From the NCBI RefSeq assembly GCF_000420705.1, contig NZ_ATVL01000009.1, positions 1 through 64,000 of the forward strand: a stretch of 64,000 nucleotides of DNA. Reading direction: 5' to 3'. The position numbers were made by a program, and so were the translations under genes. The notes under the pieces are model-generated. The model did no database searches. It saw nothing but the letters and a program-made list of their open reading frames with translations, and was not told where the DNA came from. This document shows positions 35,924-44,697 of the stretch, in pieces; the stretch's first letter is position 1; each line of letters begins with the position of its first letter. The stretch comes from Hymenobacter norwichensis DSM 15439. GTDB taxonomy: Bacteria; Bacteroidota; Bacteroidia; Cytophagales; Hymenobacteraceae.

Positions 35924-36445
35924 TTAGCCCGCAAACATAGGCTCGTCGGCGGAGGGGCCGTAAATGGAGGGTACGGGCACGTCGAGTAGGCGCAGATACA
36001 CGCTGAGCTGGCCGCGGTGGTGAACCGTGTGGCTGATAAGGTGCCGAATGATTTCGGCGCGGGTTTGGCGCAACAGCACCTGCTCGCCGCTACAAAGGCT
36101 CCACAGCTGCTCGAAGTCGGAGGGGGAGGCGGCGGTAATTGCGGCTTGGGCTGCCGCGCTGTGGGCATCGAGCCGGTCGAGTAGCTGCTGAGTGGTTGTC
36201 AGCTCGTCGGCTTCGTTTGCAAACTGCGCTACATCAATACTGGTAGTATGGAGCGTGTTTTCGATGCCGCCCATCAAGTCGGTGATGTGTGAAACCAGCA
36301 CACCCAGTGTCATCGACTTGGGGTGGGGCTGCCAATTGAGCTGTGCTTCAGGAACCCGCGCCAGCACGCGCCGGGTGGCTTGCAGTTCGTCGGCGAGTTC
36401 AGGCAACAGGGCTTGGGCCAGGGGAGCTAGGGTTTCGGTAAGCAT
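35924..36445 (-). CDS. DinB-family protein
   Basis: Four-helix-bundle putative metalloenzyme of the DinB/YfiT family, 173 residues. Metal-binding His are expected in LVSHITDLMGG and at HTVHHRGQLSVYLRLL. Family members include bacillithiol or mycothiol transferases and many of unknown function. ATG 36445 (MLTETLAPLAQALL) was chosen; an upstream frame adds 25 residues without family character. It follows the WYL-regulator gene by 111 bp on the same strand; that pairing suggests regulation by it. Confidence 0.82.
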   Translation of the reverse strand: MLTETLAPLAQALLPELADELQATRRVLARVPEAQLNWQPHPKSMTLGVLVSHITDLMGGIENTLHTTSIDVAQFANEADELTTTQQLLDRLDAHSAAAQAAITAASPSDFEQLWSLCSGEQVLLRQTRAEIIRHLISHTVHHRGQLSVYLRLLDVPVPSIYGPSADEPMFAG

Positions 36446-36556
36446 AGCAGGAAAGGATTTGGTTGATGATGACCCAAACCTAGTGGGCCTTACTGACAGC
36501 CCTGTGTCAGTAGAAAGCACCAGCCTCGAAATATTTCTGCTAACTCCTGCCGCCCT

Positions 36557-37525
36557 TTACCCCGCAGGCTGTTGCTTTTGAAAGCATTCGTATGCAGCCC
36601 GCGCTAACTCCCGAATTTGCTGATGTAAAGTAGCCGGCGAAACCACCGTAATCTGGCCTGGAAATAGCATCAGCCACCGGGCTAGGTAGTCGGGGCGGCC
36701 GGTCAGGAAGGTGATTTCCACCCAGCCACTAGCTAGCTGCTGCTCGTGGGCCCACCCGAAGTAGTGTTTGTTTTCCTCCACGTGCGGCATGGCTTCCGGC
36801 GCAAACCGCACCACCACCCGCTGGTGCTGATGCTGCTCGGCCAACTGCTGCCAGTACGATTGCAGCGTTTCCGGCCGCGGCTGAAATTGCTCGTCGCGGA
36901 GGTGAAGCTGCGCAATCCGGTCGAGGCGAAAGTCGCGGTACTCCTGACGCAGGCGGCAAAATGCTACCACATGCCAATACTGCCCGAAATAGATACCAAT
37001 CGGCTCGACGTCGCGACGGGAAGCCACGCCGTGGTAGCCGGCCCGGTAGTCAAGCGCCACTACTTGGTGGTTGGCAATACCCGAGAGCAATAGTTGGTGC
37101 GTATTGGGTGTGAGCGGGATGGCCAAGTGCGGCTGCCGGCTGGCGAGAATCGTGATGCGCGGGCTCAGTTCTTCCACATAGTCCCGGTCGGGGCGGCGCA
37201 GGACCGCGCGCAGCTTGTCCATGGCGCTTCGGCTGAGCTCGGCGGTGTGGGCATCTGTCAGTTGTATCGCCAGCTTTTCAGCAGTGATAAGGGCTGTGGC
37301 TTCTTCGCGGGTGAACATCACCGGGGGCAACCGGTAGCCATCGGCCAGCGAATAGCCCACGCCTGCCTCACCGCACAGCGGCACGCCAGCTTCTTCCAGC
37401 GTGCGTAAGTCGCGGTAGATGGTGCGTAAGCTCACGCCAAACCGCTCCGATAGCTCTTGCCCCTTCACCACGCGGCGGGCTTGCAACTGTACCAGAATGG
37501 CAGTAATACGGTCGAAACGATTCAT
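36557..37525 (-). CDS. YafY-type HTH/WYL-domain transcriptional regulator
   Basis: The 322-residue product has an N-terminal DeoR-like winged helix (RFDRITAILVQLQARRVVKGQELSERFGVSLRTIYRDLRTLEEAGVPL). The WYL domain follows (VALDYRAGYHGVASRRDVEPIGIYFGQYWHVVAFCRLRQEYRDFRLDRI). The central residues read WHVV rather than a strict WYL. A C-terminal WCX-like segment ends the protein. ATG 37525 (MNRFDRI) was preferred. Such proteins are transcription factors, some sensing nucleic-acid fragments or small ligands. Same strand as and upstream of the DinB gene. Confidence 0.87.
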   Translation of the reverse strand: MNRFDRITAILVQLQARRVVKGQELSERFGVSLRTIYRDLRTLEEAGVPLCGEAGVGYSLADGYRLPPVMFTREEATALITAEKLAIQLTDAHTAELSRSAMDKLRAVLRRPDRDYVEELSPRITILASRQPHLAIPLTPNTHQLLLSGIANHQVVALDYRAGYHGVASRRDVEPIGIYFGQYWHVVAFCRLRQEYRDFRLDRIAQLHLRDEQFQPRPETLQSYWQQLAEQHQHQRVVVRFAPEAMPHVEENKHYFGWAHEQQLASGWVEITFLTGRPDYLARWLMLFPGQITVVSPATLHQQIRELARAAYECFQKQQPAG

Positions 37526-37729
37526 AGCGCCGCCAAAATAACGGTTAGCGCCGAGGTAGGCCTCTCCTTGCCCAGCTACGTGCTGGTGGCTGGGCAAGGT
37601 GGAGTAGCTACCGGAGTAAGGCTAAGTGCAAGCACACCACAGTAACGCCTATGGCATAAACCGCAGCGCGCGGCTGCTTTCCATTGGTTTTCAGCCGGTT
37701 TTCAGCCTTAAGTTAGACGGTTGGCCAAG

Positions 37730-38128
37730 CTAGGCAGCGAAGCTATTGGGAGTAGCAGATACGGCGCGCGACGCCTTGACGGTGCCGGCTGCGTCGCAGT
37801 AGCACACTACGTATTCAGGCTGCAAACCGGCCCTACCGGCGGTATGGTCAAAGTAGGGGCTGCACGCGTTGCGAGCCACGCACTGCCACGCTTGCTGCGG
37901 CTGCCGACGGTAGATGTAAGCAAAGTAGCCGGGCAGCATCTCAAAATCGAGGCGATGGCCCGCTGAAACGGCATGAGTGGAAACAGAAGCGGTAGTAGAA
38001 GTGAGCATGCAAGTGTGGAGTGTATGATAGGCGAAACAAAGAGCAACAGGAACGGCTGCAAGGATTCCGAACGGAAATATAGCACCGATACTCAGCGAAT
38101 ACCTCATGGTTTTGTATGAATTTTTCAT
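37730..38128 (-). CDS. Small hypothetical protein
   Basis: A 132-residue frame with a hydrophobic segment near the N-terminus (IGAIFPFGILAAVPVALCFAYHTL) and a Cys- and aromatic-rich remainder (LDFEMLPGYFAYIYRRQPQQ, AWQCVARNACSPYFDH, LQPEYVVCYCDAAG). I do not recognise a family. The composition reads like protein and the opposite strand offers nothing better. ATG 38128 has AGGA nearby; ATG 38008 would give 93 residues lacking the membrane segment and is the alternative start. Confidence 0.5.
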   Translation of the reverse strand: MKNSYKTMRYSLSIGAIFPFGILAAVPVALCFAYHTLHTCMLTSTTASVSTHAVSAGHRLDFEMLPGYFAYIYRRQPQQAWQCVARNACSPYFDHTAGRAGLQPEYVVCYCDAAGTVKASRAVSATPNSFAA

Positions 38129-38389
38129 GTGATAATCCTGTGTTCTGTTTTTCGTGCCAGATATATGCCGGCGTATCATCCACAGCTAGCTATAGGCGAA
38201 GCGAATGGTTAACGGCTTGGATCTAGCAGGTGGAGCCACGTTTCGTTGGAGACATAGTGGCACCATCTGTAGCTGATGAAGCCCCAAAAGACGCTGAAGC
38301 TGCAATATTTTACTGCCTACTGTTCAGAACGAGGCCGTTGCGGGTGGCGTAAACCCAATACTGATCAAACAATCCAACTTTTGCAAGCT

Positions 38390-39190
38390 ATGGCAGACAA
38401 TCAGAAATATGCTCTCATTACCGGCGGTACCAGCGGCATTGGCTATGAACTGGCCAAACTATTTGCCCAAGACCACTATAACCTAGTGCTGGTAGCCCGC
38501 AACCAGCAAGAGCTAGACAGCGCCGCCGCCAAGTTTCGGCAACAATACGGTGTGCAGGTGGAAACCATCGCCAAAGACCTGTTTCAGCGGCAGGCTCCCT
38601 TTGATGTGTACGACGAAATCAAAGCCAAAGGCATTCAAATTGAAGCCCTGGTGAACGACGCCGGGCAAGGCCAGTACGGCGAATTTGTGGAAACCGACAT
38701 CAACCGGGAGCTGGACATTATTCAGCTTAACATTGGGGCCTACGTGACGTTTACCAAGCTCTATCTCAAGGAGATGATAGCCCGCGGTGCTGGCAAGATT
38801 TTGCAAGTGTCCAGTATCGGTGGCGAGCTGCCAGGGCCGTTACAGTCGGTGTACCACGGCACCAAGGCCTTCGTAACGTCGTTTACGGAAGCTGTACGCG
38901 AAGAAGTGAAAGACAGCGGCGTGCTGATTACGGCTCTGCTGCCCGGCGTGACGGATACCGACTTCTTCAACAAAGCCGACATGACACAGTCGAAGCTAGT
39001 GGCCGAAGGTAGCAAAGCCGACCCCGCCGAAGTGGCTAAGGACGGCTACGAAGCTTTGTTGGCCGGCAAAGACAAAGTGGTGTCCGGCTTCAAGAACAAG
39101 GTGCAAGTAGCAGTCAGCAACGTCCTTCCCGATAACCTGGTGGCCGCCAACATGCATCAGCAAGGCAAACCCGTAGACGAAAGCAAATAG
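38390..39190 (+). CDS. Short-chain dehydrogenase (DltE-like SDR)
   Basis: Classical SDR of 266 residues. Cofactor motif ITGGTSGIGYELAKLFAQD, NDAGQGQYGEFVETD in place of the NNAG motif, catalytic Ser in VSSIGGELPG and Tyr-Lys in YHGTKAFVTSFTEAV, then LLPGVTDTDFFNKADM. This pattern is the DltE/YqjQ-like subgroup, often acting on acyl or keto substrates of unknown identity. ATG 38390 (MADNQKYALITGG) was chosen over the frame beginning at 38276. A terminator follows. Confidence 0.87.
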   Translation: MADNQKYALITGGTSGIGYELAKLFAQDHYNLVLVARNQQELDSAAAKFRQQYGVQVETIAKDLFQRQAPFDVYDEIKAKGIQIEALVNDAGQGQYGEFVETDINRELDIIQLNIGAYVTFTKLYLKEMIARGAGKILQVSSIGGELPGPLQSVYHGTKAFVTSFTEAVREEVKDSGVLITALLPGVTDTDFFNKADMTQSKLVAEGSKADPAEVAKDGYEALLAGKDKVVSGFKNKVQVAVSNVLPDNLVAANMHQQGKPVDESK

Positions 39191-39227
39191 TACGTTCCGT
39201 CGACTTTAAAACAGTTTTCGTGAAAGA

Positions 39228-39255
39228 AGCTCCGGCCGTTGTCGGGGCTTTTTTT
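39228..39255 (+). terminator. Intrinsic terminator after the SDR gene
   Basis: AGCTCCG (39228-39234) pairs with CGGGGCT (39243-39249) with one G-T pair and is followed by seven T. Confidence 0.8.
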
Positions 39256-39380
39256 GTGGGTAGAAGCTCAAGCATTCGGTAGTATTTGAGGCCGTAGGTG
39301 GGAGCAACCGCAGAGTACAGGAGGGAGGCGTTGATTAGGTTCACGTCCTTGAGGTGTTCCTGCCAATCCACCACTTCCTT

Positions 39381-42300
39381 ATGCTTCCAGCTTGTTCCTC
39401 AATAGCCGCTGCCTGGCGTTATGAACTGCTCGTAATGCTGCTGATTATTGCAGCCGGCCCCCAAACCCAGGCCGCGCTACCGGCCAGTGCGCGCCACAAG
39501 TACAACTTCAACCCCACCTGGAAAGTGTATGTGGGCGAAGTGGCTGGGGCCGAGGCTGTAGGCTTTGATGATAAGCGCTGGAAACCGGTAACGCTGCCCT
39601 GGGCCTGGAACGAGAATGAAGCGTTTCGGAAAGACATCAAAGACCTGAGCACGGGCATTGCTTGGTACCGCAAGCACTTTCGGCTACCCAAATCGGCGGC
39701 CAGCAAGAAAGTGCTGGTGGAGTTTGAAGGTGTGCGCCAACACGGCCAGGTGTATGTGAACGGACAGTTGGTAGGTGAGCACGAAAACGGCGTGATGGCC
39801 TTTGGCTTCGACATCACGAAGTACCTGAAGCCAGCCGGCCAGGAAAACGTGCTGGCTGTGCGCACCAACAACGACTGGGATTATAAGGAGAAAAAGAGCG
39901 GCCAAAGCTACCAGTGGAGTAACCGCAACTTCAACGCTAACTACGGCGGCATCCCCAAAAACGTGTATTTGCATGTAGTAGAGCCACTGCACCAAACCCT
40001 GCCGCTTTACGCCGGCCTTAGCACCACCGGCGTGTACGTGTACGCTCAGGATTTCAACATTCCGGCCCGCGAAGCCACCGTTACGGCCGAAGCGCAGGTG
40101 GTGAACGAGGACGTTAAGGCCCGTACCTTCGAGTATGAAGTGCAGGTAGAAGACGCTGCCGGGAAGCCGGTGAAAACCTTCGCTGGCCCGGCCACCACCT
40201 TGCAGCCCGGCGAAACCAAGGTGGTTTCGGCTAGTGCCCGCCTCAGTGGCCTGAATTTTTGGAGCTGGGGCTACGGCTACCTCTACACGGTGCACACCGT
40301 ACTGAAAGTGAACGGCAAGCCTACCGACGTGGTAACCACTCGCACCGGATTCCGCAAAACCGAGTTCGGCAACGGCCTGGTGAAGCTCAACGACCGAGTG
40401 CTTCAGATGCACGGCTACGCCCAGCGCACCAGCAACGAGTGGCCCGCCGTGGGCCTATCGGTACCGGCCTGGCTTTCCGACTACAGCAACGGCCTGATGG
40501 TGGAAAGCAACGCCAACCTGGTCCGCTGGATGCACGTCACGCCCTGGAAGCAGGATATAGAATCTTGCGACCGGGTGGGGCTGCTGCAAGCCATGCCCGC
40601 CGGCGACGCCGAAAAGGACGTAACCGGGCCGCGCTGGACCCAGCGCACCGCGCTGATGCGCGAGGCCATCATCTACAACCGCAACAACCCCAGCGTGGTG
40701 TTTTATGAAGGGGGCAATGAAAGCATCAGCACCGAGCACATGCTGGAGCTAAAGGCCATTCGAGACAAATACGACCCGCACGGCGGCCGGGCCATTGGCT
40801 CTAGGGAAATGCTGGATATCGACGAAGCCGAATACGGCGGCGAAATGCTTTACATCAACAAGAGCGCCAAGCACCCGATGTGGGCCATGGAATACTCCCG
40901 CGACGAAGGATTGCGCAAGTACTGGGACGAGTTTTCGCCGCCCTACCACAAAGAAGGGGAGGGGCCGCTTTACAAAGGTGCCAGCGCCGCAGAGTACAAC
41001 CACAACCAAGACGCCCACGCCCGTGAAAACGTGATGCGCTGGTACGACTATTGGCACGAGCGGCCCGGCACTGGCAAGCGGGTGAGTTCGGGCGGTGTCA
41101 ACATCGTGTTCAGTGACACCAACACCCACTACCGCGGCGCCGAAAACTACCGCCGTAGCGGTGAAGTAGACGCCCTGCGCATTGCCAAAGACGGTTTTTA
41201 TGCCCACCAGGTCATGTGGGACGGCTGGGTGGATTCCGAGCGGGCCCGCACCCACATCATGGGTCACTGGAACTACAAAGACAGGGTAAAGAAAGACGTG
41301 TTTGTGGTTTCCAACGGCGAGAAAGTGGAGTTGCTGTTGAATGGCAAGTCGTTGAGATTCGGCGCGCCGAGCCACCGTTTTCTGTACACGTTTAAGGATG
41401 TGCAGTGGCAGCCAGGCACTATCCAAGCCGTCAGCTACGATGCGCAGGGCCGAAAAACGAGTGAGGCCGAACACCAAACCGCCGGCGCGCCCGTGGCCCT
41501 CAAACTCACTGCCAACACCAGTCCCAGCGGCCTGCAAGCCAACGGCGCCGACTTGGCCTTGGTGCAGGTGGAAGTGGTGGATGCTCAGGGCCGCCGCTGC
41601 CCCACCGCCCTCGATATGGTGAACTTCACGCTGGCCGGCCCTGCTGAGTGGCGCGGCGGCCTCGCCCAGGGCCCCGACAACTATATTTTAGCCAAAAGTC
41701 TGCCCGTGGAAGGTGGTGTGAACCGGGTGCTGGTGCGTACCACCCCGCAGGCGGGCACTATCAAGCTAACGGCCACCGCCACCGGCCTGAAACCTGCTGA
41801 AGTAAGCTTGAAATCGAAAGCTACGCCACAGAGAAATGGTTTGGCTGAGCAACTACCCGGCGTTGACTTGCCGGGTAACCTACGCCGGGGCCCCACGCCC
41901 GCCACGCCATCCTTCACCGTGTCACGAATACCAGTGGCCATCAGCAAAGTGGCTGCCAGCTCCAACGCCGCCAACGCCGCCCTGAGCTACGACGACAACG
42001 AACTGTCGGAGTGGATCAGCGAGAAAGGCCAGCCCGGCGCCTGGATTCAGTATGAATTGGCCCGCCCTGCCGCCATCAGCGAAGTAGCTATGAAGCTTAC
42101 CGGCTGGCGCTCCAGCATCTATCCGATTCGCATTCTGGTAAATGGCAAGGAGGCTTTCCGGGGTAATACCGAACGAAACCTGGGGTACTTCACGGCCACC
42201 TTCCCGGCCCAGACCGGCCAGGCGGTGCGCATTGAGCTGACCGGCACAAGCCGCAGTCAAGACGCTTACAATATCAAGGAGCTAGTGCCCGAAAAAGTGC

Positions 42301-42395
42301 CCACCGCCGTCACCGACAAGCCCGGCCCGGTGGGTACGTTGGGTTTAGTGGAAGTGGAACTGTATGAAGCCGCAGCAGGCCAAGCGCGGCCTTAG
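39381..42395 (+). CDS. GH2-family glycoside hydrolase (beta-galactosidase-like), multidomain
   Basis: Exported exo-glycosidase of family GH2, 1004 residues. A signal peptide (ELLVMLLIIAAGPQTQA) precedes the jelly-roll domain (FNPTWKVYVGEV, WKPVTLPWAWNENEAF, IAWYRKHFRLP, VYVNGQLVGEHENGVMAFGFDIT). Then come the Ig-like domain and the barrel. Acid/base Glu447 is in FYEGGNES and the nucleophile is probably Glu504 in WAMEYSRD. After the barrel are a DUF4982-type domain and Ig-like segment (FVVSNGEKVELLLNGKSL, ADLALVQVEVVDAQGRR) and a discoidin-like C-terminal domain (SNAANAALSYDDNELSEWIS, VEVELYEA). Specificity could be beta-galactoside, beta-galacturonide or alpha-L-arabinoside; GH2 alone does not say. 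Confidence 0.88.
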   Translation: MLPACSSIAAAWRYELLVMLLIIAAGPQTQAALPASARHKYNFNPTWKVYVGEVAGAEAVGFDDKRWKPVTLPWAWNENEAFRKDIKDLSTGIAWYRKHFRLPKSAASKKVLVEFEGVRQHGQVYVNGQLVGEHENGVMAFGFDITKYLKPAGQENVLAVRTNNDWDYKEKKSGQSYQWSNRNFNANYGGIPKNVYLHVVEPLHQTLPLYAGLSTTGVYVYAQDFNIPAREATVTAEAQVVNEDVKARTFEYEVQVEDAAGKPVKTFAGPATTLQPGETKVVSASARLSGLNFWSWGYGYLYTVHTVLKVNGKPTDVVTTRTGFRKTEFGNGLVKLNDRVLQMHGYAQRTSNEWPAVGLSVPAWLSDYSNGLMVESNANLVRWMHVTPWKQDIESCDRVGLLQAMPAGDAEKDVTGPRWTQRTALMREAIIYNRNNPSVVFYEGGNESISTEHMLELKAIRDKYDPHGGRAIGSREMLDIDEAEYGGEMLYINKSAKHPMWAMEYSRDEGLRKYWDEFSPPYHKEGEGPLYKGASAAEYNHNQDAHARENVMRWYDYWHERPGTGKRVSSGGVNIVFSDTNTHYRGAENYRRSGEVDALRIAKDGFYAHQVMWDGWVDSERARTHIMGHWNYKDRVKKDVFVVSNGEKVELLLNGKSLRFGAPSHRFLYTFKDVQWQPGTIQAVSYDAQGRKTSEAEHQTAGAPVALKLTANTSPSGLQANGADLALVQVEVVDAQGRRCPTALDMVNFTLAGPAEWRGGLAQGPDNYILAKSLPVEGGVNRVLVRTTPQAGTIKLTATATGLKPAEVSLKSKATPQRNGLAEQLPGVDLPGNLRRGPTPATPSFTVSRIPVAISKVAASSNAANAALSYDDNELSEWISEKGQPGAWIQYELARPAAISEVAMKLTGWRSSIYPIRILVNGKEAFRGNTERNLGYFTATFPAQTGQAVRIELTGTSRSQDAYNIKELVPEKVPTAVTDKPGPVGTLGLVEVELYEAAAGQARP

Positions 42396-42406
42396 CGGCG
42401 TAGTCT

Positions 42407-42454
42407 GCCCGCCGGCCGCCGGGCCTCAACCGAAAGCTGGCGGGCCGATTTTTT
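42407..42454 (+). terminator. Intrinsic terminator after the GH2 gene
   Basis: GCCCGCCGGC (42407-42416) pairs with GCTGGCGGGC (42436-42445) with one G-T pair, followed by CGATTTTTT. It isolates the SAM riboswitch transcript. Confidence 0.75.
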
Positions 42455-42463
42455 AATGATTTC

Positions 42464-42493
42464 TTGCGCAACTGCTTTTCGTGCTTACATTTA
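42464..42493 (+). promoter_or_regulatory. Probable promoter of the riboswitch-controlled gene
   Basis: TTG at 42464-42466 and TACATTTA at 42486-42493 approximate the TTTG / TAnnTTTG pattern with 19 bases between. The riboswitch begins about 24 bases later. Confidence 0.4.
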
Positions 42494-42516
42494 CGGCACG
42501 CTCCTTCACCGGAGTA

Positions 42517-42627
42517 CTTATCAAGAAAGGCGGAGGGACAGGCCCTATGATGCCTTAGCAACCAGTAGTAATACCAGGTGCTAAATCCTGTTCCAGGGCA
42601 GCTTCGGCTGGTTTGGGAGAAGATAAG
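42517..42627 (+). promoter_or_regulatory. SAM-I (S-box) riboswitch
   Basis: The aptamer is nearly canonical: P1 CTTATC (42517-42522) with GATAAG (42622-42627), then AAGAAAGGCGGAGGGA, GGCCCTATGATGCC, TTAGCAACC and AGGTGCTAAATCCTG. High SAM should stabilise P1 and allow the terminator at 42657-42686. Low SAM frees AGAAGA at the 3' side of P1 to pair with TCTTCT of the terminator stem. Therefore an off-switch for the cysteine synthase family gene at 42770. Confidence 0.94.
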
Positions 42628-42656
42628 TTGAAAGATGCTCATCGAAACAGGATGCT

Positions 42657-42686
42657 GCTCTTCTGACTTGTCGGGAGGGCTTTTTT
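42657..42686 (+). terminator. Expression-platform terminator of the SAM riboswitch
   Basis: GCTCTTCT (42657-42664) pairs with GGGAGGGC (42673-42680) including G-T pairs, capped by GACTTGTC and followed by TTTTTT. Its 5' arm overlaps the TCTTCT able to pair with AGAAGA in the riboswitch P1 strand, giving an antiterminator. Confidence 0.75.
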
Positions 42687-42769
42687 ATGCCCTTTCGATA
42701 AGAGTTCTTGATGGAGTGCTTGCGGGGTAAAGTAGCGGAATTCGTGTTTTCACCTTATTCCTTGCTGTC

Positions 42770-43957
42770 ATGACCGTTGTCACTTGCACTCCTCGTGCCG
42801 TTTCCACTTCCTTTCTCATTGGTAGCCGGTCCACTGCTGCCCGGCAGGTATCGGCCGTAGTTACCAACCGCCCCGTTACCTTCAAAAACAGCGTTGCCGA
42901 TGCGTACAAGCAGTCTGCTGGCTGTTGTTTGTTAGAAGAGCTAACCGAGAAGTTCAACCACCTGTGGCATTTGGTGGGCAACACGCCCATGCTGGAACTG
43001 CACTATTGCTACCAGGGCCAGCCCGGCCGCATCTACGTGAAGTGCGAGCATTACAACCTCACGGGTAGCCTCAAAGACCGGATGGCGCTGCACATCTTGC
43101 AGAAAGCCTACAAAACCGGTGCCATCAAGCCCGGTGACACTATTGTGGAAGCCACCAGCGGCAACACCGGCATTGCCTTTGCCGCCATTGGGCGGGCCCT
43201 GGGCCACCCGGTCCGCATCCTGATGCCCGATTGGCTGAGCGCCGAGCGGGTGAATATCATCCGTAGCCTAGGCGCCGACATTACGCTAGTAAGCAAAGCA
43301 GAAGGCGGCTTTCTGGGGAGCATCAAACTGGCCGAGGAGCTGGCGGCGGCACGGACAGACGTGTTTCTGCCCCGGCAGTTTGAAAACCACCTCAACGCGG
43401 AGGCCCACGCCCGCACCACCGGCCCCGAAATCTGGCAGCAACTTCAACGTCTCGGGCATACCCCCGATGCTTTTGTGGCGGGCGTAGGCACCGGTGGCAC
43501 CGTGATGGGCGTCGGCAACTATTTGCGCACCCAGAACTCAGCCGTGCGCATCCATCCGCTGGAGCCGGCCGAGTCGCCGACGCTAACTACCGGCTACAAA
43601 GTGGGTTCACACCGCATTCAAGGTATTTCCGACGAGTTCATTCCGGCGCTGCTGCACCTTGATAAGCTCGATGAAGTGGTGCAGGCCCACGACGGCGACG
43701 CTATTCTGATGGCCCAGAAGCTGGCCACCCAACTCGGCTTGGCCGTAGGTATTTCCTCGGGAGCCAACGTCATCGGGGCCATCCGGCTGGCGGCGCAACT
43801 GGGGCCTGAGGCTACCGTGGTAACGTTGCTCTGCGACAGTAACAAGAAGTATCTGAGCACCGATTTGCTGCGCGAAGAGCCCATACGGGCCGGTTACCTG
43901 GCGCCCGAGGTGGAGTTTACTCGTTACCAACCTATCAGCCGGCTAGCGGCGCGGTAG
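42770..43957 (+). CDS. PLP-dependent cysteine synthase family protein
   Basis: Fold-type II PLP enzyme related to O-acetylserine sulfhydrylase and cystathionine beta-synthase; 395 residues, cytoplasmic. After about 65 extra N-terminal residues come the family stretches [22 protein letters not shown] with PLP lysine Lys102, [19 protein letters not shown] and the phosphate-binding [23 protein letters not shown] lies near the end. The SAM riboswitch upstream places it in sulfur-amino-acid supply, so cystathionine or cysteine formation in methionine metabolism is more likely than a general cysteine synthase. The N-terminal extension is unusual; ATG 42770 opens the frame, and a start nearer [16 protein letters not shown] would need a non-ATG codon. 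Confidence 0.88.
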   Translation: MTVVTCTPRAVSTSFLIGSRSTAARQVSAVVTNRPVTFKNSVADAYKQSAGCCLLEELTEKFNHLWHLVGNTPMLELHYCYQGQPGRIYVKCEHYNLTGSLKDRMALHILQKAYKTGAIKPGDTIVEATSGNTGIAFAAIGRALGHPVRILMPDWLSAERVNIIRSLGADITLVSKAEGGFLGSIKLAEELAAARTDVFLPRQFENHLNAEAHARTTGPEIWQQLQRLGHTPDAFVAGVGTGGTVMGVGNYLRTQNSAVRIHPLEPAESPTLTTGYKVGSHRIQGISDEFIPALLHLDKLDEVVQAHDGDAILMAQKLATQLGLAVGISSGANVIGAIRLAAQLGPEATVVTLLCDSNKKYLSTDLLREEPIRAGYLAPEVEFTRYQPISRLAAR

Positions 43958-44697
43958 CCAGCGCTGATGGGCGGGTAGTATGTTCTGACCGGCAACGGCA
44001 CCGCAAAATGTGGTACCCGAACCATAATTGCCGCTTCTATTCCTGCCATTTTTTCGGTGATATATAGGGGGCTGAGTGCAGCTATATATACTGACGCTCA
44101 AGATGCAGTAGTGGCGCACGTAGCCGCTGAAGGACTGGGCTGTGGCGCTACTACCTTCATACGTTATTATAATTAAGTACGCAGGGACACTGACACTTAC
44201 TTAACCAGCTGGTGGCTAACGGCACTGATGCTCGGTGGCAGTTGCAAGGGCGGTGAGAAATCCTCCGCATCAGCGTGGTAGATATCCGTTTAGCAGTCCG
44301 AGAGAAGCGCTGATAGTTGCCAACTACTTTAAACTAAGTACCGCTGCTGCATCAGCTATACGCTGCCATACCTCTAGTGGAAAAGATAGGTGGTTAGATA
44401 AGGTGAGTCGTTACTTACTTTGTCTACCACAATCGATTCAGTAGTTTTTCTGCGGGAATAATGCAGTTGAAGCAGTTTGCCGCGTCTTGCCGAAGGCTAT
44501 ATTTGGCGCTACTGCCAGGGCCACAAATCCACCGAAACTACGTTACCTAAAGCCGCAACGAAGCGCCGCATAGCTCGATGTAGCAATTGTAATTCCTGTT
44601 TTCAGCTTGTTTCGCTGCCTTGTGCCCGTCACGTCAGTAGCTGATTCCCACTCTAACCCTTCACCCCTTGTTGTTCAAAATCCACCCTGCATCGTCG
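43958..44697. other. 740-bp stretch without an intact gene
   Basis: It holds two hairpins: ATATATAG / CTATATAT (44060-44089) and GTAGTGGCGC / GCGCTACTAC (44107-44154). A short frame near 44205-44281 reads SWWLTALMLGGSCKGGEKSS before a stop. That looks like the lipoprotein signal peptide of a lost gene but has no start codon in frame. A 69-codon frame at 44235-44444 shows no protein features. The promoter of the GH43 gene should be in the last 200 bases. Confidence 0.4.

Noticed and set aside
44235..44444. 69-codon open frame before the GH43 gene
   Set aside because: No start signal, domain or composition supporting a real protein.
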